A DNA stretch of 12,964 bases from Lachnospiraceae bacterium (GCA_900771955.1 CAAGPW010000122.1:1-12964), one strand, 5' to 3'; positions 6,004-12,818 are shown, numbered from the stretch's first letter. Program-made: numbers and translations. Notes: a model not told the origin generated them from the sequence alone.

Positions 6004-6933
6004 TTATAACTGTGCTGCAACTTCTGCTGCAAAATCTTCCTGTTTCTTTTCGATTCCTTCACCGGTCTCATAACGAACAAACTTCTTGATCGTAACCTTT
6101 GCTCCAACTTCCTTGGAAATCTGCTCCAGATACTTCTCAACTGTCTGCTTTCCGTCTTCTGCTTTTACATATACCTGATCTACAAGACAGATCTCTTTTA
6201 ATTCTTTCTTGATACGTCCCTGGATCATACCCTCTTTTACCTTTTCCGGCTTCTGGGATTCCTTCGGATCGTTGTTGATCTGTGCCATCAGGATCTCTTT
6301 CTCATGCGCAATGTAATCCGCACTTACTTCGCTGTCAGAAACGTACTTCGGATTTAAAGCTGCAATCTGCATTGCAAGATTCTTTAATGCTTCTTTAACC
6401 GTATCGTTTACAACTGCTGTCTCTGCGACAACCAGTACACCGATACGTCCGCCGCCATGAATATACGGAACTACACATCCGTTATCAGCGCTTACTTTTT
6501 CAAATCTTCTGATCTTTAAGTTCTCACCGATCACTGCAACCTGCTCAACCAGCGCATCCTTTACTGTCTTAGAAGCGTCTCCCTGCCATTTTTCTTCCAT
6601 AAATGCGTCAACATCTGCTGCATTTGTAGCCAGTGCCTGCTTTGCAACCTCTGCAACATAATTCTGGAATTTCTCATTTTTTGCAACGAAATCTGTCTCA
6701 GAGTTTACTTCTACAATAGCTGCCTTTGTATCGCCATCTACGGCAACATTTACAACACCTTCTGCGGCAACTCTGGAAGCTTTCTTCTCAGCTTTGGCCT
6801 GTCCGTTCTTTCTTAAGAATTCAACAGCCTCATCCATATTTCCATTTGTCTCATTCAGTGCTTTTTTGCAATCCATCATTCCTGCGCCGGTCATTTCACG
6901 CAGATCTTTTACCATTGCTGCTGTAATAGCCAT
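6004..6933 (-). CDS. tsf: Elongation factor Ts
   Basis: EF-Ts is the nucleotide exchange factor that releases GDP from EF-Tu in the cytosol. The 309-residue product begins MAITAAMVKDLREMTGAGMM, the conserved N-terminal domain that contacts EF-Tu (residues 1-55), and carries the TDFVAKN signature at 80-86. The core contains HGGGRIGVLV (159-168) and a duplicated alpha/beta subdomain pattern to the C-terminus. The start at 6933 is set by GGAGG 8 bases upstream and by family alignment; an ATG five codons earlier (6948) overlaps that ribosome site. The gene lies 29 bases after rpsB, the standard pairing, and is followed by a strong terminator. Confidence 0.98.
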   Translation of the reverse strand: MAITAAMVKDLREMTGAGMMDCKKALNETNGNMDEAVEFLRKNGQAKAEKKASRVAAEGVVNVAVDGDTKAAIVEVNSETDFVAKNEKFQNYVAEVAKQALATNAADVDAFMEEKWQGDASKTVKDALVEQVAVIGENLKIRRFEKVSADNGCVVPYIHGGGRIGVLVVAETAVVNDTVKEALKNLAMQIAALNPKYVSDSEVSADYIAHEKEILMAQINNDPKESQKPEKVKEGMIQGRIKKELKEICLVDQVYVKAEDGKQTVEKYLEQISKEVGAKVTIKKFVRYETGEGIEKKQEDFAAEVAAQL

Positions 6934-6962
6934 TTTCGATTCCTCCAAATAATAAATTGAAT

Positions 6963-7697
6963 TTATGCTTCTTCCTCTGCTTCACCTTCTGCAACTTCAA
7001 GATCTACATTTTCAAGACCCTGATTTGCTTCGATAACAGCATCAGCCATTTTGGAAACGATCAATTTTACAGCTCTGATCGCATCATCGTTACCAGGAAT
7101 TACATAATCCAGTTCTTCCGGATCACAGTTTGTATCAGCAATACCGATAAGCGGGATACCAAGTGCATGTGCTTCCTGTACGCAGATTCTTTCTTTCTTC
7201 GGATCTACGATGAAGATTGCATCCGGGATCTTCTTCATTTCTTTGATTCCGCCAAGGTTCTTCTGTAATTTCTCCAGTTCTTTCTTTAACTGGATAACTT
7301 CTTTCTTAGGAAGAACATCAAATGTTCCGTCTTCTTCCATCTTCTCGATTGCTTTAAGTCTTGCAATACGGCTCTGGATCGTCTTGAAGTTTGTGAGCAT
7401 ACCACCAAGCCATCTTTCATTTACATAGAACATATTACAGCGCTCTGCTTCTGTCTTGATCGCATCCTGTGCCTGTTTCTTTGTTCCAACGAAAAGAATT
7501 GTGCCACCGTCTGCTGCAATATCAGATACTGCCTTGTAAGCTTCATCTACTTTTCCAACGGATTTCTGTAAATCGATGATGTAGATTCCGTTTCTCTCTG
7601 TGTAGATGTACGGAGCCATTTTCGGGTTCCATCTTCTGGTCTGATGTCCAAAGTGAACACCTGCTTCTAATAACTGTTTCATTGAAATAACGCTCAT
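6963..7697 (-). CDS. rpsB: 30S ribosomal protein S2
   Basis: S2 binds the small ribosomal subunit near S1/S8 positions and is needed for mRNA binding. The 244-residue product starts MSVISMKQLLEAGVHFGHQT and continues with RRWNPKM, IYIIDLQK, GGTILFVGTKKQAQ, ERWLGGMLTNF, PDAIFIVDPKKE and IGIADTNCDPEELDYVIPGN, all S2 hallmarks. The C-terminus is acidic. The start at 7697 follows GGAGGT at 6 bases. In-frame ATGs at 7727 and 7763 would add 10 or 22 residues not typical of S2, though 7727 has its own AAGGA nearby. The gene heads rpsB-tsf, has a leader of about 130 bases with two hairpins, and follows the flagellar operon terminator. Confidence 0.98.
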   Translation of the reverse strand: MSVISMKQLLEAGVHFGHQTRRWNPKMAPYIYTERNGIYIIDLQKSVGKVDEAYKAVSDIAADGGTILFVGTKKQAQDAIKTEAERCNMFYVNERWLGGMLTNFKTIQSRIARLKAIEKMEEDGTFDVLPKKEVIQLKKELEKLQKNLGGIKEMKKIPDAIFIVDPKKERICVQEAHALGIPLIGIADTNCDPEELDYVIPGNDDAIRAVKLIVSKMADAVIEANQGLENVDLEVAEGEAEEEA

Positions 7698-7723
7698 GTT
7701 TCTACCTCCAACTGGTTTTTCAT
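7694..7723 (-). CDS. Possible 9-residue leader reading frame before rpsB
   Basis: On the minus strand an ATG at 7723 opens MKNQLEVET and stops at TGA (7696-7694), overlapping the rpsB ATG by 4 bases (ATGA). AAGGA lies about 9 bases upstream of this ATG, and the rpsB ribosome site lies inside the small frame. If translated it would couple rpsB to upstream initiation. Frames this short are common by chance, so it is only a candidate. Confidence 0.25.
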   Translation of the reverse strand: MKNQLEVET

Positions 7724-7739
7724 CCATATGCTTCCTTTT

Positions 7740-7768
7740 GCAGGATAACCTTTCGGCACCCATCCTGC
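7740..7768 (-). promoter_or_regulatory. rpsB leader hairpin 2
   Basis: GCAGGAT (7768-7762) and ATCCTGC (7746-7740) on the minus strand form a 7-base-pair stem with a 15-base loop, about 45 bases upstream of the rpsB start. With the hairpin at 7796-7820 it makes a structured leader. Autogenous control by S2 is known in other bacteria; this leader was not matched to a known class. Confidence 0.5.
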
Positions 7769-7795
7769 CATCGACATATGTGTCTTTTTTTGCAA

Positions 7796-7820
7796 CTCAT
7801 CCGGGCGTTTCTCGGATAAG
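7796..7820 (-). promoter_or_regulatory. rpsB leader hairpin 1
   Basis: CTTATCCG (7820-7813) pairs with CGGATGAG (7803-7796) on the minus strand, 8 base pairs with one U-G wobble and a 9-base loop. It would sit about 10-15 bases inside the predicted rpsB transcript. It is not followed at once by a U run, so it is not a typical terminator. Confidence 0.5.
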
Positions 7821-7837
7821 CGCTCTGCAACTTTTGT

Positions 7838-7866
7838 AGTATATCACAAAAGCCCCTGTCACGCAA
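7838..7866 (-). promoter_or_regulatory. rpsB: Promoter for rpsB-tsf overlapping the upstream terminator
   Basis: On the minus strand TTGCGT (7866-7861), a 17-base spacer and TATACT (7843-7838) are present, with TG one base upstream of the -10 (TGATATACT). The -10 is good and extended; the -35 matches TTGACA only in its TTG half. The -35 and most of the spacer lie within the terminator hairpin of the preceding operon. Initiation near 7831 gives a leader of about 134 bases. Confidence 0.6.
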
Positions 7867-7873
7867 GGGCTTT
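7845..7873 (-). terminator. Intrinsic terminator of the flagellar/chemotaxis operon
   Basis: On the minus strand AAAGCCCTTG (7873-7864) pairs with CAGGGGCTTT (7858-7849), a 10-base-pair stem with one U-G wobble and a 5-base loop CGUGA. A short U-rich tail (UGUGAUAU after the UUU of the stem) follows. It lies about 35 bases past the stop of the MltG-like gene. Confidence 0.8.
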
Positions 7874-7907
7874 CCTGTTTTTCTGTCTGTTTTTCTGCTG
7901 TTTGGGA

Positions 7908-8480
7908 TTATGGCGCTAATATTTTTAAAATATCATCATAGGAAGCGCCGGTTTTGATCTCAAAATTTCCGGTTCTGAGTCTGCTGTCAAAACCTTTACT
8001 TACCATATAGCGGTTGAATGCTGTCGCGTCATCGACAAGTCCCGCCTTGTAAAGGTTGAATGCTACCGTATCCGAAGATTCTCCTGATTTTACGGTAAAT
8101 AACACTTCGGAGGAAGTATCTGCATCCGGGGCAGGTACCGGCTCCTGACTCACCTCTCCAGTAACCTCTGTTCCGGCATTCGTCTCTGTATCCGGCTGCG
8201 CATCTGCTGCCGTTTCCGACTCACTTTCCGTTTCCGGCTGTACTTCTGTCGCAGGATCTGTTTCGCTTTCCGTTTCCGGCTGCGTTTTTACCTCTTCTGT
8301 ATTCTGATCTGAGTTTTTGGTTTCTTCAGTATCTGCCATAACCATTCCAAGCGCTTCTGCCCGCTGTATGATCTCATCGTCCGAAAGTTTTTCTTTTCCT
8401 CCGGACAGAGTGACCATCAGGATCAGTGTGGTAATAATGATTCCTATACCAAGCCCTCTCAAATAATACTTTAACTTCAC
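7908..8480 (-). CDS. Membrane-anchored protein with an isolated MltG/YceG-like N-terminal domain
   Basis: The 190-residue product has one membrane segment at about residues 9-26, a short helical patch (KLSDDEIIQRAEALGMVM), a low-complexity acidic Thr/Glu/Pro linker (about 50-127), and a C-terminal domain (128-190). That domain reads FTVKSGESSDTVAFNLYKAG, then FNRYMVSKG, LRTGNFEIKTG and YDDILKIL. This spacing resembles the LysM-like N-terminal subdomain of the endolytic transglycosylase MltG. The catalytic MltG domain is missing (family members are about 340-380 residues), so a binding or sensing role is more likely than cleavage. The start is GTG, overlapping the upstream stop by 4 bases (GTGA); the next ATG is inside the membrane helix. 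It is the last gene of the flagellar operon. Confidence 0.8.
   Translation of the reverse strand: MKLKYYLRGLGIGIIITTLILMVTLSGGKEKLSDDEIIQRAEALGMVMADTEETKNSDQNTEEVKTQPETESETDPATEVQPETESESETAADAQPDTETNAGTEVTGEVSQEPVPAPDADTSSEVLFTVKSGESSDTVAFNLYKAGLVDDATAFNRYMVSKGFDSRLRTGNFEIKTGASYDDILKILAP
8224..8282. repeat. Direct repeat in the acidic linker of the MltG-like gene
   Basis: A perfect 17-base repeat (CTTTCCGTTTCCGGCTG, plus strand) occurs at 8224-8240 and 8266-8282, 42 bases apart, and encodes QPETESE-type linker segments. The distance is a whole number of codons, so recombination would shorten the linker in frame. Confidence 0.7.
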
Positions 8481-9286
8481 TGTGCTTCTTCCTCTCTGAA
8501 CAGACCCAATACCAGTCTTACTTCACCAACACCAAGTCCCAGTTCTTTTGCGATTTCTATATCCGGCATGCCCTGTCTGTGAAGATCCAGGATCGCCGCA
8601 TTATGATTTCCGGATTCCGGCATAAACGTATCTTCTGCCTGTTCCGGATCTGCCTGCTCTTCCACCGGTTCTTCTTCTGTCTCCGGTTCCGGCTCTTCCG
8701 TTTCCGGTCTGGTCTGCTCTGCTTTTTCCTCCAGAACAGTGCTTAATTCTTCTTCAAATTTTGCTGCCTTTTCTGCCAGTTCCTGTGAAAATGTTTCTTC
8801 ACTCTCTGCCAGTTTCTTTTTAAATTCTTCGAGTGCAGCTGTCAGATCCGTATTAACAGATTCCTTTTTGCTGTCCAGTTCTGTTATAAGCTTCTGCAGC
8901 TCTTCCATATTCTGGGTCATGGTCGCGTGTTTGTCATTTAACATGCTGTATAAAAACATGATCTCATTGTGCGTTTTATTCATGTTCTCCATCACGGTGT
9001 CAGAAAACTCACTGATCGCCATGATCTTTTCATTGGTCTCCTTATCCAGTGCCCGATCCACACGGTCTGATGACTGTGCCACAGAATCTTCTATTGATTT
9101 TTCAATCTGCGCGTCAATCTTCTGCTGTGCACTCACAAGCTCCCGGTCCAGAATCTTTCTGATCTCATCCTCGCTGAGTTCCGACACCTTATCCAGCTCC
9201 GAGCCGGAAAGCTTTTCGGTGATCAGGAAACTTCCCACCATAAATATTATTCCAACCAGTAAAAGCGTAATTTCTAATCCTGTCAT
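8477..9286 (-). CDS. DUF6115-type membrane/coiled-coil/helix-turn-helix protein of the flagellar operon
   Basis: The 269-residue product has an N-terminal membrane segment (LEITLLLVGIIFMVGSFLI, about residues 4-22), a long charged coiled coil (about 30-190), an acidic Glu/Pro/Thr linker (about 192-220), and a compact C-terminal helical module. That module reads AAILDLHRQGMPDIEIAKEL then GLGVGEVRLVLGLF (228-264), like a helix-turn-helix of the kind found at the end of DUF6115 proteins next to clostridial flagellar genes. The role is unknown; a cytoplasmic DNA- or protein-binding head tethered to the membrane is an inference. AAGGAG lies 10 bases before the ATG. It starts 15 bases after the preceding gene and overlaps the next by 4 bases. 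Confidence 0.8.
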   Translation of the reverse strand: MTGLEITLLLVGIIFMVGSFLITEKLSGSELDKVSELSEDEIRKILDRELVSAQQKIDAQIEKSIEDSVAQSSDRVDRALDKETNEKIMAISEFSDTVMENMNKTHNEIMFLYSMLNDKHATMTQNMEELQKLITELDSKKESVNTDLTAALEEFKKKLAESEETFSQELAEKAAKFEEELSTVLEEKAEQTRPETEEPEPETEEEPVEEQADPEQAEDTFMPESGNHNAAILDLHRQGMPDIEIAKELGLGVGEVRLVLGLFREEEAQ

Positions 9287-9301
9287 TGCTGTAATACTCC
9301 T

Positions 9302-9616
9302 TTATATGCGAATGTCAAACCCGCCGGACATTCCCTTCGTTTTTATCTTGCCGTCTTCTTTTTTCTTATTCCGCTTTCCGTTCTTTTGCTGTTCATACTG
9401 GGAATTTCCCTTCTCTTTCGCATCATAACGGTATTCCTGCTCATTGGCATCATCTGCGTGCACTACCTGTTTCAGCTTCTGCTCTCCCTGTTTGCCAAAA
9501 TGTGCCTGAATATTCTGCTGGTCCACCATTGGTTTTGCATCTTCCTGCTGTTTTAAAGTACCAACGTCCTGAGACCGCTGTACCATTCCATTTAAATCAA
9601 CTGGTCGAATTGTCAT
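9302..9616 (-). CDS. Uncharacterised 104-residue hydrophilic protein of the flagellar operon
   Basis: No known family could be named. The protein is very hydrophilic and probably largely helical or disordered. It begins MTIRPVDLNGMVQRSQDVGT, has a Gln-rich middle (LKQQEDAKPMVDQQNIQAHF), a Lys/Arg-rich stretch (KNGKRNKKKEDGKIKTKG) and ends SGGFDIRI. It has no cysteine, membrane segment or signal peptide. The start at 9616 is preferred because GAGGTG lies 6 bases upstream; a GTG three codons earlier overlaps that ribosome site. It lies 11 bases after the DUF342 gene and 15 bases before the DUF6115 gene, so co-expression with the flagellar genes is nearly certain. Both ends look motif-like, which suggests short binding peptides. 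Confidence 0.8.
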   Translation of the reverse strand: MTIRPVDLNGMVQRSQDVGTLKQQEDAKPMVDQQNIQAHFGKQGEQKLKQVVHADDANEQEYRYDAKEKGNSQYEQQKNGKRNKKKEDGKIKTKGMSGGFDIRI

Positions 9617-9627
9617 ACTTTTCACCT

Positions 9628-11229
9628 CTATAATGGAATAATCTTAATTTCCCCGTCCTGTCGTACAAACTGACTGTGCGCACGCTCATTCTTAAGTGTC
9701 ATCTTCGTATCTGAGATCGAAATGGTCACTCCGGAATATATCGTATTGGCCACCTTGACACGGGCCGAACTTCCAAGTGCTATCGACTCGCTGATTTTTT
9801 CAGCCTCCATCTCAAGCGGTTCAACTGTTTCTTTCAGTTGTCGCAGCTGTGTTGCGAGCTGCCGGATATAACTGAGCTGTTCCTGTGTAAAAGTCTCCCC
9901 ATTTTTTAATTTTCCACTGTAAGTAACTACGATCGGTTTTATCTTTTCAATCTGTCCCTGATAATCCTTTATCTTTTTCTGCAGTTCCATATAGTGCTCT
10001 TTTTCCAATGGATCCACACCCACTTCTATCTGTGTAATTGTCTCCATTGCAGAACCGATTGTTTTTGCTGCCACCAGATTACCCGCACGGATAACCCCAC
10101 CGGTAATAAAGCCTTTTTTTCCGTTGACCATAACATCGCTGTATGCATCCACCTGGCTGTGAAGGATCGCCTCCGCATCCACATACCCTCCGGAAATGAT
10201 CTTTGCATTTTCTATGAATTTGCAGATGATGTTTCCTTTGGCCTGCAAAACTCCCTTTCCCATGCCGTGAATTCCACGCTTTACAATGATCTGACCACCG
10301 GATGACAACACTGCATCTTCCACAATGCCTTCTACTACAATATCCCCTTTTGCATTGACACGAAAACCGCCCTTTACATTTCCACGGATCGTCACACTGC
10401 CGTTATACTCAATATTCCCCGTAGAATTGTCGACATCTGCCGGTACTTCATAAACATCTGATACAAAAATCTTTCCGCCCACAAGGCTTGCATGACCGGT
10501 GACATCCGAAAAAAGCACCGTTCCATCTTCCGAAATCGTGATATTATTTCCATATGCCAGTTTTCCGCTCTTTACGGAATGTGGTCTGATTTCCTCTCCG
10601 AAAACGTTGATTCCCGGCTTGCCCGGATCTTCCGGTATGAGCTGTGCGATCTTCTGTCCTGCTTCCACATGTCCGATCGTATTCAAATCCTTATAATCCA
10701 CCGACCCGTCTTCATTCCGCTTTGGCCGGAGATTCATATTGGTATTAAAAAAATACTGCACTTTTGCATCATGCCCCTGCACCGGCTCCCTGCCCTGCGC
10801 AATCTTATAATCCGTCGCATATCTGCGATCCCGGATAAAAGAAAGGATCTGTGCCTGATCCACTCCCGCTTTGATTCTTTCTTTTCCCAATTCGGAAACA
10901 ATATCCTGTGGTGTAAGCAGCGCTCCGCCATTTGCAGGCGGATAAAACCGTGCTGTTGCATGCATTTTATCCGGAAATACCGAAAGCTCCATAGATTCAT
11001 CAATTTTTCCGATGCTCCCGGCTTCTCCTGTTCGGATCAGGGATTTTTCCTCCCGCTGGCAGACTGCCTCATTCAGCTTTTTTAAATCATACTTGTCCAG
11101 ACCATGTCGATCCAGGTAAGAAGTAACCTCTCTGATGCTAAGAAATTCTCCGTCTTCCTCGGGTGGTATGATTTCCACATATATGCCGTCTTCCCGGGTA
11201 ACCAGTTCAAAATATGCATTCTTCCCCAT
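9628..11229 (-). CDS. FapA-like DUF342 protein (flagellar assembly-associated)
   Basis: The protein is 533 residues from this start. Its N-terminal part (NAYFELVTREDGIYVEIIPP onward) and LSIREVTSYLDRHGLDKYDL resemble the FapA N-terminal region. The middle is a right-handed beta-roll with repeating rungs (NSTGNIEYNGSVTIRGNVKG, GDIVVEGIVEDAVL, GQIIVKRGIHG, GNIICKFIENAKIISGGYVD). A coiled coil follows (EKEHYMELQKKIKDYQGQIE to LEMEAEKISES), then a short beta-rich tail. FapA/DUF342 proteins act in cell polarity, flagellar or morphogenesis contexts; the exact role here is unknown. The ATG at 11229 has GGAG 8 bases upstream. An earlier ATG at 11247, overlapping the sigma factor stop as ATGA, has no clear ribosome site but is possible and would give 539 residues. 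Confidence 0.88.
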   Translation of the reverse strand: MGKNAYFELVTREDGIYVEIIPPEEDGEFLSIREVTSYLDRHGLDKYDLKKLNEAVCQREEKSLIRTGEAGSIGKIDESMELSVFPDKMHATARFYPPANGGALLTPQDIVSELGKERIKAGVDQAQILSFIRDRRYATDYKIAQGREPVQGHDAKVQYFFNTNMNLRPKRNEDGSVDYKDLNTIGHVEAGQKIAQLIPEDPGKPGINVFGEEIRPHSVKSGKLAYGNNITISEDGTVLFSDVTGHASLVGGKIFVSDVYEVPADVDNSTGNIEYNGSVTIRGNVKGGFRVNAKGDIVVEGIVEDAVLSSGGQIIVKRGIHGMGKGVLQAKGNIICKFIENAKIISGGYVDAEAILHSQVDAYSDVMVNGKKGFITGGVIRAGNLVAAKTIGSAMETITQIEVGVDPLEKEHYMELQKKIKDYQGQIEKIKPIVVTYSGKLKNGETFTQEQLSYIRQLATQLRQLKETVEPLEMEAEKISESIALGSSARVKVANTIYSGVTISISDTKMTLKNERAHSQFVRQDGEIKIIPL

Positions 11230-11243
11230 AGTTTTCTCTCCAC

Positions 11244-12011
11244 TCATTCATTCACAAGAATGTCCATATATTTTCCCATTTTCCCCCGCATTTTCAGTAA
11301 CGCCTTGGTATGCAGCTGGGAAACTCTTGACTCCGACACTTCAAGGACTTTACTGATTTCCTTCAATGTCAGATCCTCGTAGTAATATAGTAAGATAACT
11401 TTCTTTTCCTTTTCTGTAAGGACTTCAAGCGCCTCTTCCAATACCTGTTTTAGCTCGCGCTCGCTGACAACATCCTCCGGCTGTGAAAAATGTGAATTGC
11501 TTCTGGCATCCATCACCGGTTCCTGTCCCTGTTCCAGAAATTCGTTCAAAGACACAACGTTCGTGATCTTCAGTCTTGACTGCCACTCCGTCAGTTCCTC
11601 TTTATCCAGTCCGAGTTCTCCGGCAATCTCCTCATCGGTCGCATTTTTCCCGGTCCGCATTTCTATGTTTCGGGTTGCTTCATCAATCTTTTTTTGCTTC
11701 TGCCGTACTGTCCGGGGAATCCAGTCCATTTTCCTGATCTGATCCAGAATAGCTCCCCGGATACGCAGGCTGGCGTACGTTTCAAATTTAACATCTTTCT
11801 GCATGTCAAACTTGTCGATCGCATCGATCAGACCGAAAATACCATAACTCACCAGATCTTCGTATTCGACATTATACCCGAGATACATGCTGAGTCGTCC
11901 CGCGACCACCTTTACCAACGGTGCGTATTCCAGAATAATCTGTTCCCGCATTTCCGGAGTAGGAGATTTTCGATATGTTTCCCACAATTTTTGCTTGTCA
12001 ATTGCCTTCAT
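11244..12011 (-). CDS. fliA: Flagellar-type RNA polymerase sigma factor (FliA/SigD/WhiG family)
   Basis: The 255-residue product is a sigma-28-type factor that directs RNA polymerase to late flagellar and chemotaxis promoters. Region 2 holds YEDLVSYGIFGLIDAIDKFD and FETYASLRIRGAILDQIRK then DWIPRTVR. Region 3 is the GKNATDEEIAGELGLDKEEL segment. Region 4 holds LTEKEKKVILLYYYEDLTLK and a helix-turn-helix (EISKVLEVSESRVSQLHTKA). The length is normal. The ribosome site is weak: only a G-rich stretch lies 12 bases upstream, inside the preceding gene's end, so coupling to that gene (6 bases away) is likely. It overlaps the DUF342 frame by 4 bases if the longer DUF342 start is used. Some Firmicutes call it sigD; the family is sure, the symbol less so. 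Confidence 0.95.
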   Translation of the reverse strand: MKAIDKQKLWETYRKSPTPEMREQIILEYAPLVKVVAGRLSMYLGYNVEYEDLVSYGIFGLIDAIDKFDMQKDVKFETYASLRIRGAILDQIRKMDWIPRTVRQKQKKIDEATRNIEMRTGKNATDEEIAGELGLDKEELTEWQSRLKITNVVSLNEFLEQGQEPVMDARSNSHFSQPEDVVSERELKQVLEEALEVLTEKEKKVILLYYYEDLTLKEISKVLEVSESRVSQLHTKALLKMRGKMGKYMDILVNE

Positions 12012-12017
12012 AATTTA

Positions 12018-12305
12018 CTATTCATCCCCATCAGACTTTATATTTTCTGTGTCCTCAGCGGCCTTTTCATCTTCTCCTACTTCTTCGCTTTCTTCTGCAT
12101 TCTCTGCTTCTTCATCTTCCTGCATCGGTACAAAATTTTTATCCAGAATCACTTTAGCAACACAGCCAAGTATATAAAAGCAGATCAGTACCAAAAGTAA
12201 TAATTTTAAAAATCTCCCAAATTCCATATGTTGTGCAATAGAAATCACACAGGTAATAAAACCTGCTGTCAGCATAACCATTGCCGGCACCTGTCTTGTC
12301 TTCAT
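12018..12305 (-). CDS. Small two-helix membrane protein with acidic tail
   Basis: The 95-residue product has two hydrophobic segments (about residues 8-25 and 33-53) joined by a short loop (QHMEFGRF). A strongly acidic C-terminal tail follows (about 60-95, including EDEEAENAEESEEVGEDEKA). No family was recognised. The ATG has GGAGG 7 bases upstream, and the gene sits 15 bases after cheD and 6 bases before the sigma factor, in an unbroken operon. Both tails are probably cytoplasmic if the helices form a hairpin, which is an inference from the arginine and lysine near the N-terminus. A role in chemotaxis or flagellar control is suggested only by position. Confidence 0.8.
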   Translation of the reverse strand: MKTRQVPAMVMLTAGFITCVISIAQHMEFGRFLKLLLLVLICFYILGCVAKVILDKNFVPMQEDEEAENAEESEEVGEDEKAAEDTENIKSDGDE

Positions 12306-12320
12306 CCACGCCCCTCCACT

Positions 12321-12806
12321 CTATATGATTTTGAGCGGTTTCCCCACTGACTTTATGTAATAATCTCCGTTGTCACAATGCAGTTCTACCGTCCGACCAT
12401 AATTCAGTCCTGTGTCCTCCGCAATCAACCGGATTCCAAGTTGTTTTAATTTTGCGCGGGAAGCTTCCGCATTTCTCTGTCCCACATTTCCAATATCCGA
12501 CAGTCCGCTGACTTCAAACATTTTTGCGCCACCGGCGATTTTTGCCACCAGCCTGCTTTTTACAGCTCCGGCTTTCAGCACACGGCTTAACAGCTCTTCA
12601 ATCCCGGTATCCGCAAATTTTGCTATATTGGAATTATTTCTCATTTTTGTACTGTCCGGCAGCATGATATGCGCCAGCCCGCCGATCTTGGTCGACGGAT
12701 CATACAGTGCGATCCCTATGCAGGAACCCAGCCCCAACGTTGTGATGATATCCGGGTCTCTGCATATGTTTAAGTCTGCCATTCCAACCTTAATCACTTC
12801 ACTCAT
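12321..12806 (-). CDS. cheD: Chemoreceptor glutamine deamidase CheD
   Basis: CheD deamidates specific glutamines on chemoreceptors to glutamate and, in Firmicutes, is bound by CheC to control adaptation. The 161-residue product has the papain-like deamidase layout: Thr23, then GLGSCIG with catalytic Cys29, GGLAHIMLP with His46, and IAGGAKMFEVSG, then IGNVGQRNAEA, GIRLIAEDTGLNYGRTVELH and a short C-terminal strand. The Cys/His/Thr spacing equals that of the Thermotoga enzyme (Cys27, His44, Thr21). The ATG has AAGGAG 8 bases upstream and lies 12 bases after the cheC stop, consistent with a functional CheC-CheD pair in the cytosol. Confidence 0.96.
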   Translation of the reverse strand: MSEVIKVGMADLNICRDPDIITTLGLGSCIGIALYDPSTKIGGLAHIMLPDSTKMRNNSNIAKFADTGIEELLSRVLKAGAVKSRLVAKIAGGAKMFEVSGLSDIGNVGQRNAEASRAKLKQLGIRLIAEDTGLNYGRTVELHCDNGDYYIKSVGKPLKII

Positions 12807-12818
12807 CCGTATCTCTCC

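Noticed and set aside
8739..9428. Plus-strand Ser-rich frame of 229 codons
   Set aside because: It is antisense to the coiled coil of the DUF6115-type gene and its upstream neighbour; composition is explained by that gene.
10492..11085. Plus-strand frame of 197 codons opposite the DUF342 gene
   Set aside because: No plausible start signal and no protein-like domain; the minus-strand gene fully accounts for the stretch.
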